Source: Aspergillus flavus
Lineage: Eukaryota > Ascomycota > Eurotiomycetes > Eurotiales > Aspergillaceae
Reading direction: 5' to 3'
DNA length: 64,000 bases
NCBI RefSeq assembly: GCF_009017415.1
Contig: NC_092403.1
Span: 2,232,001-2,296,000 of the forward strand
Each line of letters begins with the position of its first letter. Positions within the stretch are counted from its first letter, which is position 1. Shown piece after piece: positions 1-12,412 of the stretch. A model generated the notes under the pieces. The model did no database searches and was not told the origin of the DNA. It worked only from the letters and a program-made list of their open reading frames with translations. Both the position numbers and the translations under genes were made by a program.

Positions 1-1201
1 CATCTCGTGGTGCTACCGATATATATATGAGTCTTGAATAGGACCGCAGTGGGCTGGAGTGAATGTAGGATAATCAAAAGGATGAAGAAAGTCTCAAACC
101 AATTTACTATACTACTACTTAACAAGTTTTGATTTTAATTCTGAAGTCCCTGGTTTACGATTCTCATAAGCATATGACCATGAACGCAATGACTTATCAG
201 AGGGACACGGGAAAACATAGCCCCAAAGCTCACTAAGCATTGGACTGCGGGTTTTATGTCGGGATTCAACGATACTAACTGCCAGGTTACAACGACTTTT
301 CATCGCTAATAATCAAACCAAGTGCACGAATTATGTATCCCTTGTGGCATCTACTATTCTGTCTGTGATAATTCGGTTATAGTCATATACCGTGTGCCAA
401 CAAACACTGGCACGTTTGGTTGAATTGTGACTCGCAATTGAGTCCCCTAGCACGTCCAACTGAGAAATATTGGGTAGTCCTGACGCGGTGGGCACTGTAT
501 ATAACTGTGGACAACTCGGTGAAGCATGTCGCGGCTCGGAAGAACACAAGAAAAAGGCCGGTGCAAATCGGATATCTGACGGTCTGACCCACACATGTTT
601 CTCGGATATATCCGGCAGCGAGAGAAAGATCTTGGACGTGACGAGCCTTAGGCTACTAAATCCTCAAAGTTTCAATCCGATCTCTTCATCGGCATCATCG
701 ACGATTATTTGTACTGTAGGTATCTCTTTAGTTGTAAACCATTATTGGGACATTAGTCCTGCGACGCAGGGAGGGACATTGTCTCCATTTTTGACAGGGC
801 CCGCCGGCAGCAGTGTCAACATTCTTAAAATACAGAAATCACGTCGCTCGATAAGTAGCACACTACAGAGTGAAGAATAGGTTGCTTGTGAGTAGACGAT
901 GCACAAATGTTTCACAGTGAATGTGCATAAGAGATTAAAGTAGACAACGCATGTGCGAAGGTGATTATCGTCCGTTTATTTGATAGAGATCCTAATTATC
1001 CTCTCTGCTGTTACCACCGAAAACTTGATGACAGATGTTCTTCGGGTGGTAATGATGATCGACAATGCCAGTTGCTGGAAGACTGGCTGCTGTTGTCCCG
1101 CGCAGCCCGGATCCGGTGGTCAACATACTACAGACCACACCCCAGGTGCGGTTGGAACCAGAAGTGTAAGAAGGAGCTCTAATATGATCTTTGGTTGGCA
1201 G
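1..1201. other. Left edge, no confident gene
   Basis: Several open frames of 60-140 codons lie here on both strands, but none shows a recognisable family, signal peptide or conserved motif. A short (AT)n stretch sits near base 20. An upstream exon of the following gene may lie within about 980-1150, because the next gene appears to begin at a splice acceptor. I could not fix its start. Confidence 0.5.
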
Positions 1202-2133
1202 GAACGCAGGATGTATTTATCTTTGCGAACAGCTTAGTCGACATACGACCGGCTCAGGTGGATTGGGACTGCCTGAAGAGCCTACATGCCCCAGTCATTC
1301 CGCAGATCTCAGATAGGCCTTTTCAAATTATCCAGCATATGGGTGTGATTGTTATTCCTTCCGGTATTTGCTCGGACAAGTCTCGAACGCTGATCGACAA
1401 ATTGGCTGAAGGCACTATCTACAATCATAAAGGCACGTACTCTGTACTGGCCTTTTCAGGGCCCGGAAGGAAAATACCAAAGCCTGAACTGAAGGTAATT
1501 CGCGCACTGGAGTTCATCGGGAAGACAAGTATGTGCCTATGTGAGCTAGATTACATATGTAAGATGAGTTCCAGTTACGTCTTTCGATTACCATGTTCTC
1601 ATTATTACTATAAAGAGCTAGATGCTAATTGCAAACTCATGATATAAGCACAAGAGCTTCATCGAGTCGACCGATCCACAGATGCACTGCCCAGGTATCG
1701 TACGGTCTTCTGGAACTGCCACGATTATACAGTCAATCTCGCCATTCTCATCATGGATGACTTCCCCCCACCGCCCGCTCTCGTGAAACTATCCAGAATG
1801 GTAGAGGAGTCTAAATCTGCCTTTTGTCGGAAACATGAAGAATGTGCTTTGGCTATGATGAACGTCGCTCTCTGTATCGGGGCATTTCTGTGTGTATTCG
1901 ATCTGTTTGGCTACACCTTGGCACATATATTCATTCTGTTCGCGCTTTTATCGACGGCACTTTGTCATGTATACTATACTATCTGGAGGTTTCAGCAGGT
2001 TGAAGCCTTGCAGATGAGAGAAGCTTTGATACACACTCTTGAGCAACGCTTTTCTAGACTATCGGCCTTCCGTCGTGGGAACCCTGTCCCATCGTCGGCG
2101 ATTAGGGAGCCCTTGTGGTTTCCAAGAGGCTAG
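1202..2133 (+). CDS. Uncharacterised fungal protein with C-terminal membrane segments (5' end uncertain)
   Basis: I do not recognise a named family. Two open stretches join well: 1202-1528 and about 1649-2133, through an intron with donor GTATGT at 1529 and acceptor at 1648. The first part is a globular sequence with hydrophobic strands (VFIFANSLVD, IIQHMGVIVIPSG). The second begins with FWNCHDYTVNLA, which resembles the NC/H active-site neighbourhood of NlpC/P60- or LRAT/PPPDE-like folds, and this resemblance is inference only. It then has two adjacent hydrophobic segments at about 1850-1985, likely transmembrane, and a basic tail. There is no good ATG at the left end. The sequence before 1202 reads as an intron end (CTAAT branch, then TTGGCAG), so an upstream exon, perhaps ending near 1145, is expected. 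It could be a real gene of unknown role or a partial relic. Confidence 0.42.
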
Positions 2134-3503
2134 GAGATGTTGGAAGCACGACACTCATGGCACTTTGGGTCGCCATATCTTATTTCATCTCTGTTTCTGT
2201 AACCCCCCTCTTTCTGCCTTCTTTTAACTTTATTTTTACTTTGCGTTCCAGTTGGAGCTCACTCTTAATTTTGCACTTTTGTAGACAGTGTATGCTGATA
2301 GTATTATTTCATTCAGATCACATATGCTTATGCTTTTTTCTACTTTGTCAGATCTATGCAACGTGAAATTAGATTATTGGCTAAGTGCTGACTGTACGTA
2401 TTGTGCCACAAACGAAGCAAGACGCAGAATCAATGTTGTTTTACAATTGGTGCAGAAAGCCCGAATGTAACACATCATATGATACATCGCTTAGGGCAAT
2501 GAAAGCACATACCTGGCTTAAGGCTGGTATCTATACAGTGCTTGCATGGTGAAATTTGGCTCGCATTCGATGTGCTAACAGTATGAACTGAGAATGAATC
2601 CAGAACAAATAGTATATGGTACCCGTACAAGATGCTATCCTACGTGCTGGGGAGGACAGGAAAACTACAAAGGCTTTGACATAGGACTTGAAAGAGGGGC
2701 CCCTCCTGAGGCAGATGCAATCCTATCTTAGCCCACTGGGGCATCCAATGACATTTTACGGAGTAAGGAAGAACATAATTTGAGAATGGCCACCGGAATC
2801 AGAAGGGGTGAGTGCTTGTCAGGTGATTTGAGAGAGAGGGCGGGTAAAAGCGAGTCGGGATATGCACCTAAGCTATGGACTGTAGGTTCAAGGTATAAAT
2901 GCAGAGCAGTAGGGCAAGTCACATGCCAAGTGAGGTGTGACACAAAGCTTCTAGAACGCACTATTGCTTTGCTCATATGACTTTTGTCGTTGCCTGGCCG
3001 AGTATAGACCAGCTCGCCTTCTGAAACAATGACAGACTGGAGATGCGTTTCATTCACCAAAGGTCCGCTGGCCTCTGCTCATACCATTCACCACTATGCT
3101 GCCTAGGGCTAAGGTGACATTGTAGGTGACTGTTCTCTTGTGGTTTTCTTGATTTGAAGCAAAATACTGATGGCGACCAAGGACGACGCTTGATCATTGC
3201 CGGCTCGGCTTTAGTGAACATATCAATGGCGCTGGTTGAAACCCTATTACTGCTAGTAAAGGTGAGATGGATCGAACTGTAAATTAAGTCAAGGCTGGAG
3301 AAGTATTCAATGAATGTAGCCTGCGATCCACAACAACCAATAGGAGCTCCGATCAGTCGTTTGCTCCTCACGACCTCCCCTCATCTCCTCTCGATCCCAC
3401 GACTGTTTAATCAATAATACCACTCGACCGAGCTTTTTTATCAGCAGCGCCTTCCCTGTCGTATCCCATTTTGGAAACTACTTCGTTTGATAGTAGATCC
3501 AAT
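2134..3503. other. Intergenic, nothing recognised
   Basis: T-rich sequence follows the preceding gene. Two minus-strand frames of 105-110 codons (2728-3371) overlap each other, have no recognisable domain and no plausible splice partners. I treat them as chance. The last 150 bases form the RNA-polymerase gene's promoter and 5' UTR. Confidence 0.5.
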
Positions 3504-6500
3504 ATGGAAGTCTTTCTTCACCATGTCCCAGCGGATCTTAATCGGCACGGCTTCAAACGCGAACTTCAGCCCTTCATGAAAACCCTTCGAATTCAAGACT
3601 TTATTTGCGAGAAGCCCAGAAAGAAACGTTTTGGCACTATCACCTTTCTGCATGTCGACGACGCAGAAAGGTTTCTGCAGGCACATGGTGAAAAGCCAAA
3701 TCCTCTCGGGGGCTTCAAGTCAAATCTGAAACTCATGGGGGTGAGTGTGTGTTGTAAATCAAGCAGATATCCGCCAAAGCCCTTCGCATTGCGGACGTTA
3801 GAGCACGAGGCTCAAGAAAGGGCAAAGGGTCACCGGGAGCGGCCAGAGGAGTCAGTCGTTTTTGGAATGCAACAATACAGCTGTGGAAGATGCGACTTTG
3901 TCGGGGAGCAGTTGACATACAACCCTGAGCTTCAGTGGTCAGCAAGAGGAACTATCAAATTCAAGACGCGATCTATGATAGTCCACGTTATTCCTGACTG
4001 TCGGATTCGCATACCACTTTCTACCATTGTTAGCTTAATATACTCGACTGACGGTACTCTTACAGTTACCCTCTCTGATGTGCCCTTCTTCTTTAAGGTA
4101 ATAGGGACTTCCTACAATTCGTTAGGAATCGAATCCAGTCGGGTACGTCTGTCCAATCTAGGGAACGGACATGATCAGATAGTTGGGCAGTGCTTGGTTT
4201 ATCAGTTCAAAGTTTCTGTGGTGGACTTTAGGGCAAATATAGAAAAGCTCAAAGATTGGGAGATAACCATCTATCGGTACAACCTGACCACAGCAAGGCC
4301 CCTATTATGCTCACAGGCAGTCTCCGTTGAGTTTCACAAACTGCTGAGTGAGCTAGCAGAATGTACGCGCAATAGATCTGTGCCATTTGGGATTCTCTTC
4401 CAGCTTCAGGCATTGGCACAAAATGCATACCTTCATCCCACCACTAGCCGCAAACTGGCCGAAGGATTACGCAAAAGGTTCGCTGAGGATGAAGCAGCCG
4501 GACGGGATCCTATCACCGTGGACGGAATGAGAAAGCTTTTTAATATGATCGGCTGGCCGTTTCCTGGAGACGATCCGCGGGTCTATGAGGTAGACTTCCT
4601 TGTGGCGACGCTTGAGGCGAACCACAGAGAGATACAAGATGGCTTCGCCTATCGAGAAGGACTTCATGAGAACACAGTTAACATGACAAAGGTCCATCGA
4701 GTCAATGTAACCCCTACCCGAATCACACTGCATGGGCCCGAAATGGAACCGCAGAATCGAATTCTGCGCAAGTTTCCCAACCATCACGAGTACTTCATCC
4801 GTGTACAGTTCTGTGATGAGAATGGAGAAGGTTTGCTCTTCAATGCAAATGTGGATTACAAGGATATCTTTGGGCGCTTCATAGACATTATGACAAGGGG
4901 GATCCAGATTGCCGGTCGCACATATAACTTTCTCGGGTTTTCGCATTCCTCATTGCGATCCCGCGCGGTTTGGGTAACATCCCTGCACTATGAAGCAACC
5001 CCATAGAAAACAAGACTAATTTAGCCCACAGTTCTCTTCTCCATTCGTCGACGATAATGGCCACATGCAGACATACTTTTCGATCGTCAGTGCAATAGGC
5101 AAATTCTCACATATAACGTCACCGGCACGATGCGCAGCCAGAATTGGCCAGGCCTTTACTGAGACGCCCTTCATGGTCCCATTAGAAAAGCATGGGGTGC
5201 TAGTCTCAACGATTCCAGACCTCACGTCTCCAGATGGTTCACGGGTCTTCAGTGATGGGGTCGGTGCCATCTCGCGCGAGGTGGTGGCAAGCATTTGGGC
5301 CGATATACCACTAAAAAGGGGGAATCCCACATGCTTCCAGATTCGCTTGGGTAGGGCGAAAGGCATGCTTGCTGCTGACAGCCGATTACGTACTGCGGTC
5401 ATTCAGATACGTCCATCAATGATCAAGTTCGATAGCGAGGATATGAAAAACCTGGAAATTTGCAATATGGCATCCAGACCCTATCCCATGGTTCTAAATC
5501 GTCAAGTGATTAAGATTTTAGAGGATATGGGTGCCTCAAAGGACTGGTTCTTCCAAATGCAGAACGAAGAACTGACGCGACTTCAATCTATCACCGTCAG
5601 TACGGATAAGACAGCAAGGTTTCTCAAGGATAAGTCAGTCGCTGAGTGTATTGGTCTTTATCGACTATACCGCCAATGTTACTGGACACGCCTGAATTAC
5701 AAGAAGGACGGCTTCCTCCGAGCAATTGTTGAGGCTGTGGTTCTTAGGGAGCTCCGGCTCCTGAAGCACAAAGCGCGTATCCCAGTGAAGAAAGGCATGA
5801 CACTCTATGGGGTTATAGATGAGACAGGCTTCCTTCAAGAAGGTGAGGTTTATGTGACATTTGATCGCATGGAAGGGCGATATGCGGCACCTCCTGGGCC
5901 TGGGCATATCTTGGTGACTCGGTCGCCTGCGCTTCACTGTGGTGACATTCAACGTGCCCAAAATGTCATACCCCCAGAGGACCATCCCTTAAGGTATCAT
6001 CGTAATTGCATTGTATTCAGTCAGAAGGGAAGCCGGGACTTGCCTAGTAAGTTGAGTGGAGGAGATCTCGATGGGGATTTGTATCATGTCATCTGGGATC
6101 CTGAACTAGAGAGTGTTGAGACATTTGCCCCCGCAGATTACCCGCGTCCCACATCTATTGACATTGGGCGAGATGTGAGGGTAGATGACATGGCTGCATT
6201 CTTTGTAGAATTCATGCGGTCCGATATTCTTGGTATGATTGCTATCCGCCATATGGTCATGGCAGATCAAGCTGCGTCGGGAACCAGGGATACCTCATGC
6301 CGCCTCCTGGCTGGACTGCACTCGAAGGCCGTGGACTTTTCCAAAACTGGTATTCCCGTGAACATGGAGGACATGCCTAGAGTGAACCGTTATCGACCGG
6401 ACTTGTAAGTCTCCTTTCCGTTCAATAATCGCTTTCTCTCGCGTCTAATGATTGAAACACCTAGTCTGGCGCCAGGGCCCCAAACACGCCTCTATAATAA

Positions 6501-6945
6501 ATCCAAGATTGGACTTGAGCAGCATGTTTCACATGCAAACTATGATGATGACGACGACGCAATCATTTCTGCGATGGACACCTACTCTGACCATCCAACC
6601 AAGCCTATCAGCGAGCTAGAAGTTGTTATCGGGTCCATCATCAACAGGAGGGGTGTACAGACCCGCCGCCAAAGTGACCGATCAAATAAGCTACACGAGG
6701 AGTTTGACCGGATTGCTACATGGATCACAAGCATCATGCGCCGGCAGGAGATCGAGGACCCTGATCCTAATGGCTTGGAGCTATCTCTGGCGTGTCTTTA
6801 TCATGGAATCCAAGGGAGCGATTCCGGCCACCGCAAGGAGGTATACGGTGAGCTTAAGAGCTTCCGAGTTGTCGCGGCCTGTGCACTGTTAGCCGAGTTA
6901 GATCATCGCGACAAGGCTGATCCGAAGAATTGTTTTACTATGTGA
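3504..6945 (+). CDS. RNA-dependent RNA polymerase of RNA silencing (RrpA/SAD-1/QDE-1 family)
   Basis: This enzyme synthesises double-stranded RNA from single-stranded templates, feeding Dicer in quelling or meiotic silencing. Three exons: 3504-4973, 5032-6404 and 6465-6945. Both introns are GT-AG of about 60 bases, and splicing restores the family signatures VWFSSPFVDD and RPDFLAPGP. The product is about 1107 residues, normal for the family. An RRM-like fold occupies residues 1-70 (VFLHHVP, FGTITFLHVDDAERF). The catalytic loop SGGDLDGDLYHV, with the three metal-binding aspartates of DLDGD, is at 6064-6078 (residues 835-839). The start is the ATG at 3504; the frame is open upstream to a TTG but has no earlier ATG. 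I see no frameshift or lost catalytic residue, so it should be functional. Which of the two or three fungal paralogue groups it belongs to cannot be settled without a tree. Confidence 0.95.
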
Positions 6946-7390
6946 TACTTATGAAAAACGTCTGGCTACCAAGATACAGGGTCAGGCATCGATAGTTTGA
7001 ATATGTTTTTATCTGGCAGCACGGCCTATGCTGATAAGTTGGACTAATGGTCTCTGGTACATACAGCCCTGAGTATGTAGGTAAAGCCTATAGCGGTATT
7101 AGCAGCCCATGATATGATATTTATTATTTTCTACGTTTAGCAAATGTAATCACTCTGTGGAATACCAGGATAGTTTCTCATATTCCTTATGACCTAAACC
7201 TTGAAGACATAAATTCTCAATCCATGATCAGTATCATAGTATAGAAATATGAATTTCAAGCAGTCAGTGCTACTAGAAAGCGGTTGTTTGCTTAGTACAT
7301 CTCGTGACTTCTCGGTTAGCCAACCAGTCCATGTAAGTCACTACCAATGTGTATGATATCGATTGAAAGCCAGTCTACATGTTTACGATC
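6946..7390. other. Convergent intergenic spacer
   Basis: A+T-rich spacer between the 3' ends of the RNA polymerase gene and the minus-strand hydrolase. It contains several AATAAA-like and TATGATAT stretches that may serve 3' processing. I see no gene. Confidence 0.5.
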
Positions 7391-8665
7391 TCAAAACGTG
7401 CCGTTCACCTTTATCAATATCCAGTCATGCAAGACTTGAGCTATATCGTCACTATTCATTTCCATAAACTGCAAATGCCCGTTTCCATGCAGCCCAGCAT
7501 GACCTAACTCCAAATGCTCCGCGGGAACCCCTGCCTGGTACAGAAACTTGATAAAACAATGGTCATACTGAGCATGGTATGACGCCTCTCCAGTACTGAT
7601 CAGAATCGGAACACGCGCTAAGTTGAGCAGTTTTCTGGCAGGTTCGTGCTGGATGATGCATGGAAGCAGGCCGGGTGAATGTGCTGGTACATTCTTCATA
7701 GTCAAGGGCGACGAGACATTCGACGGTGGGGGTTCATAGCTCAAGGGAATAGACGTAAGTCCCCAAGGACGACTGAACTCCTTTGAGAATATAGCCTCTC
7801 GGAATGGAGGGCCCTTCGGCTCGATTTGAATCAGTGCCTTGATTAGGTCTGGACGACTGTCTGCCCATGACCACCCATACAGGCCACCCTGGGAATGCGT
7901 GATAACTATTGCCGGGCCAATGCGATCGAGAAGCTTCTCTCCTGCGACTTTCATGGTTTCCTCTTGGACTCGACTGTCGGAGACGGATTGGACGGTACTC
8001 ATGTAATATGCGTCGAAGAATGGGTCACCCATTTCGCCCGTCTACGGTTGCGCATGTCAGTGTGAGACTGATGGAGGATACATTTTGCTGTGAGAACCTA
8101 CGCCCGGCCATTGGGTATGCAACTTGGCCTGGGGCCATAGGGGATATTTCTTTACAGCGGTGAATCGCTGCGAGATGAACTCTGCCGAGAAGGCAGTCTG
8201 GCCTAGGTCATCGTCCGACCATGTCGGCGATCGACCGGTTAACGTTCGATCTAGGAGATACACGACATAGCCATGGTCAAGGAACCAAGATGCCCATCCG
8301 GGGCTACCATCGGGTTTATTGAGGAAGTTCTAATGTTGTCAGAGGCTGTCCGACCCTTGCCAACAGAGTCGTTACTGGAGCAACATAGAGCTCACCGTCC
8401 CGGTCTGACCACCGCCGTGAACAAAAACAATCGGATACGGTTGCACACGCTCACGGACAGGCGACAGCTTCTCCACATACATCTGGTTATGGAAATAGCT
8501 CCCAACACCACTGCTATTGGAATGGACATACTGCCCACCGACATAGAAATAATCCCTAAAATGAGGCGCCGCGTTAGAGTATCCCCGAATGCAATGTACG
8601 ACATGTGAAAGAAGAAGCGTTGAGGCCAAGACAACGGCCATGAAGGCTTGGCAAACGTGTGGCAT
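7391..8665 (-). CDS. Secreted alpha/beta hydrolase (esterase-like)
   Basis: Minus-strand gene with three exons: 8665-8396, 8329-8102 and 8041-7391. Both introns are in phase 0, and the product is about 382 residues. The start is the ATG at 8665; the frame continues upstream, but this ATG opens a clear signal peptide (MPHVCQAFMAVVLASTLLLS). The mature part has the oxyanion segment FVHGGGQTGT, a nucleophile elbow THSQGG, and a C-terminal GNGHLQF histidine motif, so a Ser-Asp-His triad is likely. The substrate is not evident; fungal relatives are annotated as secreted esterases or lipase-like hydrolases. It is divergent from the rhodopsin-domain gene starting at 9432. No defects seen. Confidence 0.88.
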
Positions 8666-9431
8666 GGCAGGCGAGTCCAAGAACAAAGGAACAAAGGGGA
8701 AACGTGGGAAAGGGGGCGTCGTCTGGGATGGAACCCCGTTGGTTGGTCGTGCCCACGGGGCGGAAAAGAACGGTTCCAAATATAATCGAATCCCGGGGCA
8801 GGACTAGGGCGATGCCACGCTAATGTCAGACCGTCGACGCCGATCCTCCACTATTTCTCTCATTAACGGCATCTTGGTCCCGATGCCTGTTGACCCACCA
8901 ATGGAAACGACGGTGATTGTTGGCTCGAGGCTCCGAATGGGAGTCTAGAATTTCCATGCCTTAATTTAAATGAGTTCAAGATATTAGGAGCAGGGATCGG
9001 TCAATGAGATAAAGAAGAAAGCTGTAACGTCTGGATGATCATCATTTCTTTGATTCTCTATTTTCATTCTCCTTCTTTTGTCTTATGCAAAGCTAACATT
9101 TTGCATCCATGACCAGATAATGATAATCAGAAAAAGGCATCATGAGATCGAATGGCTCGATTCGTGGGGTAGCCCAAAGTGGGCTTGCATCGGAAACCAA
9201 CAACCGATAGGGTTGACGTATACGAGTTTTGACTCAGTCGGCCCTGCCAGCTAACTCGCTCGGGATTAGAATCGAAACCCTAGTGTCAGGAATCTGATCC
9301 TTCAAGAACTATAATGACAATTAATCCTTGATGATGCATGTCGTGGAACAAATAACCCGCAGGGATACGAAAAAGTCTTTCTTTCCCTTCCCACATCCCC
9401 AGAGCAAAGATGGCCATCGTCAACCATCGAG
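8666..9431. promoter_or_regulatory. Divergent promoter region
   Basis: The 766 bases between the divergent starts of the secreted hydrolase and the rhodopsin-domain membrane protein must hold both promoters. The stretch contains pyrimidine-rich runs at about 9050-9085 and 9378-9400, the second directly upstream of the right-hand start. I could not assign a specific factor site. Confidence 0.45.
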
Positions 9432-10598
9432 ATGTCCATGGATTCAACAGCAGCCATAGTGCTGGTGGGCGTGTTTGGTGCCCTGAGCCAGGCGTTGATG
9501 GTTTTGCGCCTGGTGATGCGGAGATGTCGTGGTCAACGTTTGATTCTCAGTGATTATCTCACTATTGCTTGCATTGGCCTAGTACTTGCCCGCTCCGCGT
9601 TCGCGGCAGTCATCTTAGTCTGGGGAAACAACCATATGGATCGACCCGTCGCAGATATAAGCTCGACGCAGATCTACCGTCGCCAGGTTGGCAGCAAACT
9701 GACGGTGGTTAATCGCCTAGTATACAACGTCTAGTACGTGCAACTCGCTTTCATTCTTGAATCATGCGTTAACATCGGCAGTCTTTGGCTGCAAAAGGCC
9801 GTGGTCTTGCTTCTATGTCAGCGAATACTCGCTGGCCTCCCGTGGCCAGAACGAATAATCAGAGCATGCTGGGCCTTGCTCGTTGCCAGCTTTGCGGCAG
9901 TTCAGATCACTACCTTTGTAGACTGTCGACCTTTGCATCTGTACTGGCAAGTCATGCCTGATCCAGGTGCGTGTGGAACCCGCCAAGATTTCAGGGTCAG
10001 ATAATCATCAGTTGTTAATCTCGTACATAGGGTCATGCGTCGAAGCTCACACCCAACTCGTCACTCTTATTTCGATGAACATCTCGACCGATACCATGTT
10101 GATGTTACTACCCATGCCATGGCTGCTCAGGGTGAAAACATCATGGACGCGGTAGGTAACCACTATCTAACGCCACTACTGTTCTCTAATCAAATCTCTA
10201 GCCGCCTCCAGCTCGTCGGACTGTTTGCAATTGGATTACTACTCATCGCAATAGCCATCGTCCGCCTTCCATCATTCGATGATAATACCTCCCAGCTGAA
10301 CCGAAACACCTGGGGCTCCGTGGAGGAATTTCTCGCTGCATTCGTCGCCAATGTGCCTACCTTATATACCCTGCGACGAAGAGCCGACAAGAGCTACCCC
10401 ACATATTACAGCCACGGTGCGTCTGAGGGCCGTATGGGCGGCTCACGGCATCCGCCTCATAATGAAGGGATATTGGTCACCAATAGTGTTCAGCTCGAGT
10501 ATATGGTTGATGGTAGACACAAGTCGCAGGGCTCGGACCATAATGTTGTAAGACAGGATAGTAACGAGCAGCTGGTGGGGGATGAGCGATGGCGTTGA
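9432..10598 (+). CDS. Fungal rhodopsin-domain integral membrane protein
   Basis: Four exons fit: 9432-9686, 9735-9966, 10031-10151 and 10202-10598, giving about 334 residues. The first intron is only 48 bases (donor GTTGGC, branch CTGAC, acceptor CTAG) and removes an in-frame TAG at 9732. If it is not spliced the gene would be broken. The protein has about seven hydrophobic segments and the pattern usual for the Fung_rhodopsin/PTH11-like family: an N-terminal helix followed by a short basic loop, a mid-protein cysteine pair (VDCRPLHLYW and GSCVEAHTQL), then an aspartate in a helix ending in LPMPWL. The C-terminal tail after about residue 245 is hydrophilic and cytosolic. Members are G-protein-coupled-receptor-like, but ligands are mostly unknown. 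Confidence 0.82.
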
Positions 10599-11194
10599 AA
10601 CAATGTTTACTTTGTAAATTATTTATCCTTATAATAACCTACCTTTATAGTCCATTCTGCGAAAAGAAAAAATAAAATAAAAAATAAATATTATACTTTT
10701 AAGTAGGTGCCTGCTTTCATTACTGTTTACAAGGCAATCTATTCTATCGGGGCTCTAGGCTGTCCTGTTCGGTGTTTTCTGCTTCGCTGGCATACCTCGG
10801 TAGTTGCTGGAGCGTTGGTGCGACCCTCTTCATTACGTGCTTTGAGACTGTGTCTGTTGATTGGATAAGCAAATAACCCGAGAAGCCATGTCTCTCTCCC
10901 CTGATTGTGCACTATGGGAACAAACCTAGGACCGATTCAATAGGGCACTCGCAATCTCCTATGGAACAGGACCAAAATGTGTGTATACAGTTCTAAATGG
11001 TAGCTGGTGGCCGGGCGGGCGATGGGATGAAGCGTGTCTGCGTCATCATTAAGACCTGTACCAACAGAGACGATACCACCTTCCATCTCAAGTCAACTTT
11101 CGCACATCAGGCCAAAGATACGTTTCCAGACCAGCGGCCTTTCTCCTCTCCGGACCCTCCAAACATTCGTTGAGCGGAGAGTCTCAGGGTAGCC
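10599..11194. other. Intergenic, nothing recognised
   Basis: A very A+T-rich stretch follows the membrane-protein stop (10600-10710, with A/T runs). The remainder is ordinary non-coding sequence with no supported ORF. Confidence 0.5.
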
Positions 11195-11593
11195 CTAGAG
11201 GAAGGAACCCCATTCCTTCGCAAATTCCTCATCGTCAAGTTGATCACCCAGCCTAATGAGATTGTCCCGCATGCGAGGGAATGGGGAGATATCGAGCTTC
11301 AGTTGATGTGGTATTTCACGCTGCAATGTCGTTGGACGTAAACCAGGGGCGATGCTGCCCTGCTTCTCCATGTCCCACGGACCGTAGGTACTGAAGATAG
11401 AAAGGGTATCATCCTGGCACATCCATTCGGGAGTCATACCTAAAACAGCGGCATTCTGGAAGGCTGCTCGGAGCACGTTAATCCTGCTCAGATTGATGAG
11501 GATATCTGTCTGTGGTGAACAGCTGAGATAACTATTCAAGGTTTTCCTTTCGAAGTTGACCATCAACTCATGCACATTGGGAAGGGCAATCGT
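11195..11593 (-). pseudogene. Fragment of a DUF3425 domain (C-terminal part of a fungal bZIP-type regulator)
   Basis: An open minus-strand stretch of about 130 codons, with no ATG at its left end and a TGA just upstream (11594-11596), encodes a recognisable DUF3425 segment. It runs from LINLSRINVLRAAFQNA through CQDDTLSIFSTYGP to HQLKLDISPFPRMRDNLI near the end. In intact proteins this domain follows a bZIP DNA-binding region, usually 100-250 residues upstream. I find no bZIP coding sequence in the 800 bases upstream on this strand. The conserved tryptophan usual before LDLLPFP is absent. I read it as a gene remnant. An intact gene with a missed upstream exon is less likely but possible. Confidence 0.6.
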
Positions 11594-12412
11594 TCAGCAG
11601 AGATGCTCCTTCCTCAAGATGTCAAACGCTATGTCACGTTGGTACCATAGTTAAACGATGATGCTGAAGTAGACAAAGTTCTTAAAAGACTTGAACTTTT
11701 TCTATTATTTTAACCGAGGAGGAGCCGTATGATAATTTAGTCGAAGTCCTAGAGTAAAGGATCACATTCCGCTCCTTTTCACTAGCAATAAGACTCAGCA
11801 CCGGCGTCTGATTCAGGACAAGGCTTACGATATGCTCACAGGGTCAAGTGATTCGGTACTCTTCCCCGGATTTTATAATCGCTAACTCCAGCCAAATCAT
11901 CCTCGAGTAGTTGGTCTTGGTTAACCAATGCAGGCTGCTTATATCTCTACTCTAAGTGGCTGTCTGCACATCTTAGTGGATGCCATTTTTCCCGAAGGAC
12001 ACCGCACTGACAAGGCTCTCTATCTATTTTGACCTTCCGATTGGGAGGTGTATGGCCCGCTACGATGTACATCAAAACTTTCCTCATGTAGCGTCATAGC
12101 GCAGGATAGCATCTTAGACGTACTTACATCTGATTTTGGCCGAAACTGAAAAGATTCCACCACGCTTGCTCAGGCATGGTGCTGTGTAATTTTGGGCTCA
12201 CTGCACAAAAGGGTACTGGGCGACATAGTTTCACATAGGCAAGTCATCCTTATGAGCTCCTAAATCGGCCGGTAAATATGCGGCTGGGGCGCTAGGCTAC
12301 GAGGGATTGTGTAAGTAATAGCTTTGGTAATTTTCTAGCTATAGTTGCATGATGGGCCATGCACTGCCTAAGTACTGTATTGACGTTTAGCAGTCCATGC
12401 AGTTCTGAAGCG
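11594..12412. other. Non-coding spacer between two relics
   Basis: No open frame above noise and no recognisable protein similarity in either direction. Probably decayed sequence, since both flanks are gene remnants. Confidence 0.45.

Noticed and set aside
2728..3371. Two overlapping minus-strand frames of 105-110 codons
   Set aside because: No domain, composition like shadow frames, and they run into the promoter of the RNA polymerase gene.
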